From contig JAPEVC010000106.1 of the NCBI GenBank assembly GCA_027946555.1, positions 1-64,000 of the forward strand: a stretch of DNA of 64,000 nt, written 5' to 3'. The position numbers and the translations under genes were made by a program. Positions 46,123-56,347 of this stretch are shown here, one piece after another (within the stretch, counting starts at the first letter, position 1; every line of letters starts with the position of its first letter). This stretch comes from Gnomoniopsis sp. IMI 355080. Lineage: Eukaryota > Ascomycota > Sordariomycetes > Diaporthales > Gnomoniaceae. The notes under the pieces were generated by a model. The model made no database searches. It was not told where the DNA came from and saw nothing but the letters and a program-made list of their open reading frames with translations.

Positions 46123-49108
46123 CTAGTCAACAAAAGGGTCGTCATTGCCGTTGTGCGAGACAGTCAGGCTGCGAGCGAGCTTGTTCGCCTTGATAGCCCT
46201 GTCAAGGGTTGACTTCTCCTGCTGGGTCTTCTTCTCCTCTTGGACCGCCTCCTCATTCTCGGCCTTCTTTTCCTCTTGGGCCTTCATGGCCTTCATCTCC
46301 TTCACAGCCTTCATCTCGCTGCCAATGGCGCCATATGGGAAGGCAAACTCGATGCGCGACTGTTGAATCTGGCAGCCAGTTTGGTAGCCCTCCTGGATGC
46401 CGCGATGATAGTTGGTCGGGACCACGGGATCGATGTGTGGGGCCATGGGGAACATAGCACCGGAGTTCTTGACCGAATTGTACTGCTGGGCATGCTTGTT
46501 GGACATTTGCTCGTACCACCTCTGCTGAACGCAACCAACATACTCTGACGCATTATACTTTGGACCACCGTGCTGAGCGCCACCTTGCTGACCACTGGTG
46601 TGCTGCAGAACAGTCGTTTGAGTGTTCTTGCTCTGGATTGCGTTGCCTACATTCAAGGCTCCTTGTTGCTGTGCATCAGAGAACTTGTCACCTTGGCGTG
46701 ACAATTGGATCAGAGTTCGAGCGGCCTCCTCCTTCTGCAGCCTTGAGACGGAACGCTCCAGAGGCTCCTGCATGGCCATATCGCGACCCTGGAAGTCAAC
46801 AGCCTCAAATGGAGTCGCGTCGTTCACGTTGAACTTGTTGCCGACGTTGAGCTTCTTGCAGCTATTGTCCTGGAACTCCTGGGTGGCCGTGGCCGTCGGG
46901 GCGATCTGGACCTTCTCCCAGACAGACTCTTGGACGCTCTGAATACTCGTGGTGCGGTCAAAAGTCCGGCTTCGCTGTCCAGGTTTGAGCTGAGCAGCTT
47001 TAAACTCCTGTTGCAAGATCTCATTGCTGATACTGCTGAATGCAGGCTTGGTCCTAAGTTTACCAATCGGCGTGGCGTCGGGGATCACAGCACCCTGGAT
47101 ACCGAGAGCGGTCCCGTTGCTACCGGCACCACCAGTTGCAATGGCGGTATTGACGTGAGCGGCGACGGTGGGAGTTGTGGCGCTGCGCCTGGTCCGCTGG
47201 AAGCGCTCGGGAAGGTCCACAGGCGAATCAATGTTCTCCATGCTCATGGGTTGGACGCCAGCCCGTGCGTGTGGATCAACGCGGGTCGAGGAGAGGTGCA
47301 CCGGCATACTGACAGAGTCGTTGATGCTGATCCAAGGCTTGGGGAGTCTTCTTCTGGCAGATGCGGACGTCTTGCTGCTGTTAACGGCGTCCTTCTTCTG
47401 CTCTCCCTGCGTATCCTCGGTGATCACATGGTAGCCAAAGCGCTGTTGATACTCCACGAGGCCCAGTCGTGGAGGGCTCTGCTTGGAGGAGCTGGTGCTA
47501 GCGCTGCTCTCTGAGCTCGTGCTCATCTGTGCAGCGCCATTTTTGTCGTCGATAGCCTCAACGTCACTCCGATTCTCTTGATGCTCAGAGATCTCGCCGA
47601 TATTGGGAAGACCATGGCTGTTCTTGGTCTTGTCATCTTGCAGAATGTCTCCGGGCTGGCTGGGGGCGGGCAATGGCCACTTCTCCCTGATGGCAAGATT
47701 GTTTTCGGGCAGAGCCACCGGATCAAAGCCGGCAACAGTCACCTTTTCGCCTGGCTTGGACAGATTTTCGGCCTTGATACTGGCGAGGTCGCTAAGCGTC
47801 TCGGGATCCAGGCTCTGCCGCTTGACACGGTCGATGATACGCTCGACGCCGTGCTGTCCCTGGACAGCATCAAGATGCGTGGCTGGGGCGTAGAAGGTGG
47901 GACTATACACGCTTCCCACAAGGTAATTGTGGATGCGGTAGCCGATGGGCATAGTCGAATTGCTGCGGGATGTCGACGAGGAGGAGTTGCCGGTGCTGCT
48001 CTCGCCGACTCGTACGCCGGATTTGGAGGCAGATCTTAAAAACTTTGCGACAACTGGCGACCTGGGAATGCACGGATCGCCCGGGTTCACAGCAAGTAGT
48101 GACCTGTCCTTAATTTGGACGCCCATCTCGCTGCCATAATGTCCGCTGGTCATTCTGCCAGGGGTTCCATCGGTGTTTTTAGGGGGAAGCTGGCCTTGCA
48201 AGCCGCCCAGCTCGTTCTCGAGCACCTCGATGTCAGCTCGAGCACACAGCTCGACCTCGCGTAGGGCATTGGCACCCATACGAAGGATTTGGTTCGGGGA
48301 TGTGGCCCACTCCTCTTGTACATTCTTCGACTTTTCCTTGTAATCGTCCAGCTCATGGCGGATTTGAAAGAGGCGCGTGTTGATCCTGGCTTTCTTGTCC
48401 TCCACGGGATCGCAGGTGTGGCTTTTGAGGGCCGCAGCGTAGATCGCAATCTGATCCTCGCGAGCATTCTCGTTGATTTCCAGATTGGAGGGGAATAGGT
48501 CGTGACTCTTGAGCTGAGTATACAGGTAACTAAGACGATCACGGTCATACTGGGCGCGCGTGGTCGGGTTTGTCAGGACGCTGAAAGCGACCTTGGCCTA
48601 GAGAAAAAGGTGTCAGCGTTACCCTTGGACAAATGAAGCAAGCAGGCAATAGAGAAAAGTTTGCAAAGGCTATATGGTGCAAGATAGCGCCATGGCAGCG
48701 TTCGGGCACGAGATGCGATCATCATACAGCCACAGACACTCCACCAGTGCTGAAATCTTGATATCTACGGAGAACATTGGAGGGGACCGACATGACAAAG
48801 GACGAACGCGACGCGTAAGGCCCATAAAACAAAGTACCAAAATGATACGAAGCAATGCAGTGAACTGGAAAGAGATTGGATGAGCACCCTCCACATTCAC
48901 TTACAGCTTTGCTGCGAGCCTCGCCTGGCAGCAGATTCTTGCACATGGCCGCGTACGACGTGCGAATCTGCGCCTCAGTGGCGTTAGGCGTCAAGACGCC
49001 TACGAGACCGTATAGATCGTGGACAGTCATTCGTTGAGCGGTCATTGACGTTTGTATAGCACTATCCGTGCTATACTCGGATGTAGAAGCCATGTTGGTA
49101 GGAGACAT
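46123..49108 (-). CDS. Large disordered protein with an N-terminal J-like domain lacking HPD
   Basis: Two exons, 49108-48905 and 48597-46123 (307-nt intron, GTAAGT...CTAG), give 892 residues; an ATG at 49093 is an equal candidate. Residues about 25-95 look like a DnaJ domain: TVHDLYGLVGVLTPNATEAQ, a helix with SYAAMCKNLLPG, then AKVAFSVLTNPTTRAQYDRD after the intron. The HPD tripeptide between helices II and III, needed to stimulate Hsp70, is absent, so it is a J-like rather than a true J protein. Next comes a charged coiled-coil part (LFQIRHELDDYKEKSKNVQ), then 600 residues of low-complexity sequence and a Lys/Glu-rich helix before the C-terminus, which ends DDPFVD. The unusually long intron is open to doubt but is the only clean phase-0 join. 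Function unknown. Confidence 0.75.
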
Positions 49109-49749
49109 GCTTGCAGTTGTGTTGATGGGAGGTAGGTGGACAGAAAGGTAGTGCTTCCAGGCCGGACTTGGGAACCAGCTGCTCCCGGATGAGATGTAAG
49201 GTGTTGCAGAAGGTGCAATCTGGTTGAGAAAGAGTGGAAGACAAGATGGATAATGCAGCAAACAAACAACAATGTTGGTGCTGATGATCAAATCCTTCCT
49301 TGAATCTGAGGCAAAGGAAGAAGTTGTTAGGACACCAGAATGTGGAAGCTTCGTGACAGATTCTGTGGAATCAAGACAATTTGATCAAAGACAACAATGA
49401 AATTTCATTGGGCTCAGTATTTCTTTTCGTGCTGGAGGCGACATCATAGGGCACAAACTCTGTGGTTCAGCATCGAGCATAGGAGTGAGAGGCCGACGAT
49501 GGCCTCGTTATGATGGGGATGAGGTTGCACAAGGAGCAACTTCTACTTTATTATCAGTCGGAAGATATCAGACTGAATGCTCTGTTACATCCCAGTAGGC
49601 AATTGAAATGTGGACAGCAAGGTATGTTACCACCCCTCACTACCTACTTCAGCTTGTGTTGCAGATCATTTTGAGCACAATAAAAAATGCGCTCAGAATG
49701 AATGTACTTGCGGCATGCTTGTGTGATTTTCCATATCCCTCCACCAAGT
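49109..49749. other. Intergenic, upstream of the J-like gene
   Basis: 641 bp with the promoter of the J-like gene. Nothing else recognised. Confidence 0.45.
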
Positions 49750-49980
49750 CTACTTCATCCTTCTCATCCACTGTATATGCAAGTCAGGGTGATCAATCCA
49801 AACAGCAGGGTTCCGTTCCCAAGCAGATGATTCTTCATCAGATTCCTTTGCCAGGAGACGCAATTCGAATACTTCGACCAATTGAACGAGCAGCTCCCGA
49901 ATAACCAGGTCGGCAAGACATTTGCCCATATACTGTCCTTGCGGATCTGATGACATTGCAAACAATGTTCCGAGAAACTG
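49750..49980 (-). pseudogene. Possible cytochrome P450 C-terminal relic
   Basis: The minus strand reads a frame with FLGTLFAMSSDPQGQYMGK, then LADLVIRELLVQLVEVFEL and a C-terminal WERNPAVWIDHPDLHIQW before a stop at 49750. This resembles the heme-binding loop and last helix of fungal P450s, where the loop is FxxGxxxCxG; here the position of the heme Cys appears to be Tyr (a C-to-T/G-to-A type change), so it could not bind heme. No upstream P450 exons were found. Chance resemblance is possible. Confidence 0.3.
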
Positions 49981-49988
49981 GGTTGGTC

Positions 49989-49998
49989 TACCTAGGTA
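49989..49998. repeat. TACCTAGGTA palindrome, copy 7
   Basis: Exact copy between the P450-like relic and the NRPS relic, 142 bp from copy 8. Confidence 0.8.
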
Positions 49999-50099
49999 CC
50001 ATGGCCGTTGTCTAAGCTCCGTGGAGTATGCCTATGAAGATACAGTCCAGTGGAGCCGACCTGTCGCATCTTGACTGTTGGACTTGTGTAAGAACACTC

Positions 50100-50899
50100 T
50101 CAGAGACTACTCGCGCGATTATGGGCTACCTACCTAGGTATGCGACTAGATCGCACTTCTATAGCCGGGATTTCACGATAGTGCAGCTCAATGGCGAGCT
50201 TGCAAGACACGTCTTGCAAAGCACCGAATGCCACCAAACAACTCTACACCAGCTCGCTCTCGCGTCTGTCGCAACTGCACTGCAGCTGTATCGGCGTGGT
50301 ACTGATATCGTTCTCGTTGCGCCATACCTCAATCGTGAGATTAAGGACAAAGAAATAGTTGGTTTGTTCCTGGAACCCTGCCCATACGAATCAAATACGA
50401 GCCCGATGGAAAAGACTTGGGAGATTTCCTGTCGGCTGTGAAGAACGCCAGTCAGAGCTCTGTGTCCCAGGCTATTCCTTGGCATCATATTGCACAAGTA
50501 GCAGGTGCTAGAGAGGCAGGGAAAGCGCGAGTACCAAGCCATCCATTGCTGGACGTTATGGTTACTTTCCACGACCATAGGGCCAACGAGGAAGCGATTT
50601 CGGGACTTCATCCTCTCATCACGTACGCTAGAGGATCAAAATTCCTCCTGATCATCGAATTCGCTGCCATAGGTGACGATGTGGTACTACTTCGGCTGGA
50701 GTATGATAACTGTTGCATTACCAAACGCGTTATTGTAAATTTACAACAAGCTATCATAGAGGCTCTGAGCATGGTTGTTGAGCAGAGCAATATATCTTAC
50801 ACCAAGGCTAAGGACGCGCTAGAGAAAATGCTGTGGCCGGATGAGCGACGAGAGTTGTTTGGCCAGAGACTGGGCAGTTTGCAAATTAGTGGGCATTGA
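50100..50899 (+). pseudogene. Truncated NRPS/PKS-NRPS condensation domain with a frameshift
   Basis: Two overlapping plus frames together read as the C-terminal half of a condensation domain. The first (to about 50370) has TTLHQLALASVATALQLYRR and KEIVGLFLEP; the second (to 50899) begins with PIRIKYEPDGKDLGDFL and continues through IPWHHIAQVAG, PLLDVMVTFHDHR and a final VIVNLQQAIIEAL helix. The switch of frame lies at about 50374 and fits a one-base deletion. The N-terminal half with the HHxxxDG active site is missing, and no adenylation or carrier domain follows; a stop comes at 50897. It is a dead remnant of a large synthetase, not a functional gene. Nearby FAD monooxygenase and NmrA-like genes suggest an old secondary-metabolite locus (inference). 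Confidence 0.7.
50131..50140. repeat. TACCTAGGTA palindrome, copy 8
   Basis: Exact copy near the left edge of the NRPS relic, preceded directly by CTACC. Confidence 0.8.
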
Positions 50900-51208
50900 C
50901 TAAAGTAGCTGCACCAATTTTCGTGGAAGGAAGGTTACTATGCCGGAATCATGTAATTCAGTTCCACTAAGCCTGCATATAATCGAAGGGAATAAACATG
51001 AGTACTCAATAGCCTGTAAGCCCTTCAAGAGTCGAGCCCGTTTCCCGGAGTCACAGTAAGTTGATTTCTGGGACACTGAATGGGTACTATAGGATGCGTA
51101 TTGAGATTTGACCTGTGAATGTGAATATGAACCGAAAATGATCTAACTAAAAGCGAGCATTCGAAAAGAAGAAAAATCACTTTTCTCGCCGCTAGCACAA
51201 GGCGCAGA

Positions 51209-52550
51209 TCACGCCGTCTTTCCAATGTTTTCATTCACCCAGTCTCGGATGTCTTCCTCGATCGTAGGAACATAAAGCCACGCCATCTGGTCTGGCTTTT
51301 CCGCCGACTCATCAACCCACACCTCGCCTTTTTCGAGCAGTGCCTGCTTCTCCAAGGGCAGTCGCTTGTTGTTCAATTGCCTCGTCAGCTCCAGTAGCTT
51401 GTCCACGCGACCTTGCCGGTACTTTTGCCACCAAGCGAGTGACTCTTCCCAGTTCAAGTCTTTGTGTTCTCGGATTTCCGACAATAGCAGAGCCAGAGAA
51501 AATGCGTCTTCAAATGCTTGCGAAGCGCCGTTCCCGGTAGTTGGCGGGATGGCATGAGCAGCGTCGCCCAGAATAACCACCCGACTATGCGCCTCGGAAG
51601 CCCAACGTGGTAGCGGCGGGATCGAGTAAAACATCCATAAATTCATGGTGTCGGCGTTGATAGCCTCCAAGTTCGACCTGACAATATCGGGCCACCCATC
51701 CATGTCTTGTGTGATAACTTGTATCAGTCCTGCCTTGTCGGAGATGAGCTGCTCAAACTGCTCTCTATTCTGCTCTGGAATACGGAACTGTGTTCCAGAC
51801 AGCATCGCTGAGCCATCAAACCGCTGTGGCGCCATAACGAACACACCTTTGCTGCTGAGAATGCTGACCGGGAACTTGTAATCTTTGTCCTGGGGAATGC
51901 GAAGCTGTTTTGTGGGTGTCTCCCAGGTAAGGGCAGCCATCCCCATGAACTTTTTCTCCACGCCAGGGCAGACATAGTTCCTCAGGCGGCTATGAATACC
52001 GTCCGCGCCTATGACCAAAGAAGCCATCTCGGTGGTGTTATCCGCAAATTGCAGAATGACTTCGGACTGGGTCTCCTTGATCACCTTGGTAAACTTCTTG
52101 TTGAAATTGACTGGGATCTTTTGCTGGAAGCAGGCGTCATACAGGATGTCGAGGAGTTCTTGTCGATAAATGCGGAGCGCATTGTAGCCATACGTAGTCT
52201 CGCCACCAAGTGGGTAGCGGTCGATTGTTTCCTCGGCAGAGTTCTTGTAGTAAACCCACTCGAAGGCGTAGCTTTTCTCGCGGACGGCAGCAAAGAGACC
52301 GAAATAGTCTAGAATTCGAAGCGAATTAGGCGACAGCATCAATGCACCACTCGACGTTTTCGAAGCCGAGTGTGTAGCCCTTGCTTCGTAGATTACGCAG
52401 GGTACGGAGAGCTTGTGGAGTGCCAAAGCCATCATGACTCCCTAGACACGGATTGTTAGCAGCTACTAAATTGTCAAGGGCTGAATGACTCGTTGCACTT
52501 ACAGCAAGTCCTCCCCCAACGATGGCAACATTCTCAATTGACGATGACAT
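51209..52550 (-). CDS. FAD-dependent monooxygenase (PF01494 type)
   Basis: Two exons, 52550-52503 (48 nt) and 52441-51209, with a 61-nt intron; 426 residues. The short first exon ends inside the FAD-binding GxGxxG loop: VGGGLA joins GVMMALAL (Gly12, 14, 17). The second NAD(P)H/FAD motif is VIGADGIHSRLR, and the third is VVILGDAAHAIPPTTGNG, both typical of group A aromatic hydroxylases such as salicylate- or kynurenine-hydroxylase-like and secondary-metabolite enzymes. No signal peptide or membrane helix, so cytosolic. It is divergent from the NmrA-like reductase (53331), with 780 bp shared upstream, and lies next to the NRPS relic, so it may be a survivor of a metabolite cluster or a detoxification gene. 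The substrate cannot be predicted. Confidence 0.92.
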
Positions 52551-53330
52551 CCCTCCAATATTATTGATGGACTTGATGGACTTGATGGGCCGAATCGTTC
52601 AAGAACATAGAAACCTGAACCAACCAAGTTGACGAACAGACAAGAGATTCGTTTCGAGAGAGTTAGGATATATATGTAATAAACATCTGCAATTGACCAT
52701 TTTTTTGAATTAGCAAACACAACATGATGACCAGGACTTTATAATGGAGGAAGCCAGCCAGATTGTGCGCCATTGTCAAAGTCCGAATACGCCGAGAACA
52801 GGAAGTTAAACACAAGGAATGGGGGCGGGTGGCTTTTGCTAATACAAGGACAGCCGCAAATCTCACAGCTGACATAGTCAGTATTCCTTCCAAGCGCAGA
52901 ATTTACAGTGTAATTCAGCGAGGGGAAGTCGGACTATTCGGTCTTTCCGGGTCAGCATCTTTTCTAATCAGGTTAGCATCGGGTTTTTTTGGTGAGACAT
53001 TGTCAGGACTCGGCCGAGTAAACGGGAACCCTCTGCGTCTGGTCAAGTTAGGCGGTCGATCGGTGGCCTTCAAAGAGCACTCGGCCGGGTGACGGGAATT
53101 TGCCTGACATCTAAATGTACTATAAGTATCACTCGAAAGAGTTCCTTGCATTCTTTCTCGTTTTCCAGCTACATACTTAGGTATAACACACACGCTGAAA
53201 TTTAATAAAGCTTCATCGAGCCGCCCTCTGATTTTCACGACCTTCTCATACTTCATTCACAACCTGAAGTTGCTCTTTCCCTAGCGGCCAAAGCTCATAC
53301 CCTTCCTCTATCAAACTTTACTTATATATC
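52551..53330. promoter_or_regulatory. Divergent intergenic region, FAD monooxygenase / NmrA-like reductase
   Basis: 780 bp shared by two divergent oxidoreductase genes. TATA-like sequences are visible on both sides (tatatatgtaa near 52670 for the left gene, actataagtatc near 53110-53125 for the right gene). No regulator site could be named. Confidence 0.5.
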
Positions 53331-54014
53331 ATGCATATCCTCATCATTGGCGGAAGTGGCCGCACAGGCGAATTAGTCATTGACAAAGCCATCTCACATG
53401 GCCACCAAGTTACGGCTCTGGTTCGAAAACCGGCTTCTCTCAAGCCACGAAACAACTTGACAATCGTGGAGGGAACACCAATCAACCCTGAAGACCTTGA
53501 CAAAGCGTTCACTACTGGCGCCGACAAGGCCTCTGTGGCCCCCAATGCGGTGGTCGTCACACTGAATGCCAGGCGGGTGTCTGACTCCCCCTTCGCGGCG
53601 CCATCGCCCGACACACCGGCGCGTTTGATGGCAGACTCGACAGCCAACACCATTGCCGCAATGAAGAGGTACAATGTCAGCAAGATTGTTATCATGAGCT
53701 CAATGGGTACGGGATCGAGTTATGATGGCTTGAACTTCCTGATGCGCCTTGTCTTCTCAAAGACGAACATGAAGTTTCAGATGGTGGACCACAATGCCGT
53801 CGATTCCGAGACGAGGAGGGCTGGCGTGGAGTTTGTGTTGGTGAGACCGGCGATGCTGGCAGAAGGTCCTGAGGCTGAGGTGAAGGTGTACCCGGACGAT
53901 GGCAAGGGAATTGGCTTCATGCCTAGGATCACTCGTCATAGTGTGGCGGGTTTTATTGTGAGGGCACTGGAAGGCTCGGAATTCGTTGGAAGAGCACCTG
54001 TAATCTCCAACTAA
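53331..54014 (+). CDS. NAD(P)-binding NmrA-like / atypical SDR protein
   Basis: Single exon, 227 residues. It begins with a Rossmann strand and a GGSGRTGE loop (Gly7, Gly10, Gly13; GxxGxxG of atypical SDRs), then HGHQVTALVRKP with the Arg expected to favour NADPH. VVVTLNARR, SKIVIMSSMG and GVEFVLVRPAML follow as the usual beta-4, beta-5 and beta-6 segments (PF13460). There is no YxxxK catalytic pair, so it may be a reductase of the isoflavone-reductase/flavin-reductase kind or a redox sensor. Divergent from the FAD monooxygenase. The start is the only ATG in range. Confidence 0.88.
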   Translation: MHILIIGGSGRTGELVIDKAISHGHQVTALVRKPASLKPRNNLTIVEGTPINPEDLDKAFTTGADKASVAPNAVVVTLNARRVSDSPFAAPSPDTPARLMADSTANTIAAMKRYNVSKIVIMSSMGTGSSYDGLNFLMRLVFSKTNMKFQMVDHNAVDSETRRAGVEFVLVRPAMLAEGPEAEVKVYPDDGKGIGFMPRITRHSVAGFIVRALEGSEFVGRAPVISN

Positions 54015-55029
54015 AGAATTTCATTTGGCCAATCAATGCATGCGGAGAATTCATGGACTCTCCATGGGATTGAGCAGCGTTCAATAGACCGCACATCTCA
54101 ACTGAAATACGACTGTTTTGAAAACTGAATCGTTTCCGCAGGCTCAGACGCTTTAACATCCAAGAAAGATACCACAAAGACATATAATGACGTGCCCCCC
54201 ATAAGTATGGTGGAGATGGTTGCGCAGGCGAGGCTGATATTTCTGGCGTACACACGACACCTAGGATATCAGGTCCGGTGCAAATGCCAGCCTCAGATTT
54301 TATTGATTCCGATCAAGACAGAAGTCGTTATACTGGGGAGCGGGCAGACACGTGCTTAGATTCAAGAGAAAGGGCATGGCAACTCGGGCTCCAGCGCAAA
54401 CCGTTCTCATATAGTACTTGCCACTTATATTTCCGCTTTCTCCATGACCAAGATGTTTAGCACCTGATGCGACGGTTGCGGTCAAGATACCAGAGGGAGA
54501 GGGCTTAGTGCGGAGGGCGTTTGTATTGTTTTGGCTACCTAGGTAGAATTGATCATCGACCGTCGGTGAGGGTCGGTGATAGTATAAGCTACAACCTCGT
54601 TCCTTCCCGTGATACTATTCGTGAATTCCCATCATCTATGCCCTATTTATTTCAAAGCCTGAGTCTCCGAGGGCTTTCGTAAAAGAAGAAGTGTAGAAAG
54701 TATAGCAATAGTAGATCATCCGCCCTACTCCTCCTGTCCGTCCCTTCATCAATAATAATGGGATGCTCTACTGCACCCAACGGCATGCCCGCGACGATAG
54801 GGTCACAACGATCACCGACGTCGACACTAACATGACATTTAGGGTCGCCACCGCCAACATCCGCCACCAACACATCGGTCACATCGACAACTCCTTCAAA
54901 ATAGGCTTCACCCATACCTGCCATACCACCCTGGCGGTCTCCGTGTCAACAGTCGCAGCCTCGCACTCGGCCCACTCTACTTAAGTTATCGTTTGTCGAG
55001 CCTGTTGGGCCAGGTGATCTCGGATCTGC
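54015..55029. other. Intergenic, possibly including the 3' end of a retroelement relic
   Basis: 1 kb with one palindrome at 54536-54545. Around 54650-54980 the minus strand has an open frame without a named domain that could belong to the decayed copia element to its right. Confidence 0.4.
54536..54545. repeat. TACCTAGGTA palindrome, copy 9
   Basis: Exact copy, extended by one pair (CTACCTAGGTAG), between the NmrA-like gene and the copia relic. Confidence 0.8.
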
Positions 55030-55800
55030 GAATCTGTAGCGTTGATAGTATCCAGCATATTTCGGTACACCCGCCTGCCCTCGTGCTTCGTTCTGGGCGT
55101 GATTTTCCGACGCTCTTTTCCATTACCTCAACGTGCTCGTCTTCCAGGAGGGTTTGCATCTTTTACCGACTTGGGCAATTTTTTCCACACTGAACCTTGC
55201 CATGCGGATGTCATGATCAAGATCCAATCTGTCCAGAAGGTCCCTCACAGCCTCGACGGCTTCATCAGCCATTTGGCCCATCAAGGTATATGCCAATATG
55301 AACCGCGTCGCCTCACACTGCAGCAAACAAACCTTGCGGGCGAGGCACTCGTCCCATTGGAAGCTATCCCATCCTTCCAAGGTTGCTTCAAGTCATCCCA
55401 ATCCATCCTCACAGTGTGGAGCGGCTTGATCGGCCCCGCATCGATCTGACCGCGTGAGAGCCTTTTGGTCACTTTTGCAAGGGCACAAGACTCGCATTCC
55501 ACAGTTGTTGGTCCTCTGATTTTACAGCCGACAGCGTGGTCGGTTAGCTGACCTAGTGCTTATTGATGGCCTCAAAGACGTCGATGTCGGACTTCCAGAG
55601 CTGCTTCAGCTGGAGAAATAGAAACACCTCCTTTCGGATCGGGTCGCTGACATTGACCGGCTTTTGCGCGGGAACAAATGTCTATAGTACTTTGCCTTCT
55701 AATCCCTGGGCTACCACTATTGTGGGCCTGAGGTCGCTGGGCACTGGTAGTTGCCCTATGGAATTGTTTTCTTCAAGGCCGGAATGTCGCCCGACGTGCC
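55030..55800 (-). mobile_element. Decayed Ty1/copia retrotransposon fragment (pre-integrase/integrase region)
   Basis: On the minus strand the segment near 55440-55540 encodes IRGPTTVECESCALAKVTKR, a close fit to the GAG-pre-integrase region of fungal copia elements, where a zinc-binding CxxC pair precedes ALAK. It continues, with frame changes, to RFILAYTLMGQMADEAVEAV (about 55270-55330) as expected for the start of the integrase core. Stops and frameshifts interrupt all frames, and no LTR pair, primer-binding site or reverse transcriptase was found, so it is a short relic of a dead element. Boundaries are approximate. Confidence 0.55.
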
Positions 55801-56347
55801 CTGGAACCAATGAGGACCTTTTTTTTTTGAATTCCTCTTTGTGAAGTCAGTTGTATTCCTGTGTGTAAAAGCCCATAATACCTTTTGTATAGTTGGTATA
55901 GCCGTATCAACCAGGTATAGTCGATGCTATGGTAATTGCATAACATACTTGCATGTCTGTACATCATGGACATCGACTAATGAACATAGGTCTATCTGCC
56001 AGACGACTGTGAATCCACATTACACTCAACATATCCACCTTTCTGAAGTTTCTATTCCCGGCGCTCTACGGCGTCTCGATCTGCGTGAAAGTGGATCCAT
56101 CTGCAATGAGATTGGGTGTCGTAGGTCCCAGGAGTTACCAACGGCGTCTACACACAGATAGCATCCACAATTGAACTTGCAAGCAGTTGGGAGGAGGGCC
56201 AAACGTGGTTTCAAAAAGCCTTAAGTAAGATCTTGCCGCGTTTCCTGGGAGCCTTCCAAGACGTCTTGGTTGTGATCCAGATGTATATATCTTATTTTTG
56301 CCAAATCCTAGAAGCGACTGTCATCACCCAAGATTTCACTGCAAAGT
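55801..56347. other. Intergenic, upstream of the multi-TM protein gene
   Basis: 547 bp with a T-run at 55819-55828. Nothing coding seen; probable promoter of the gene at 56348. Confidence 0.45.

Noticed and set aside
46930..47514. 194-codon plus frame opposite the J-like protein gene
   Set aside because: Antisense shadow; the minus frame is longer, continuous and has domain content.
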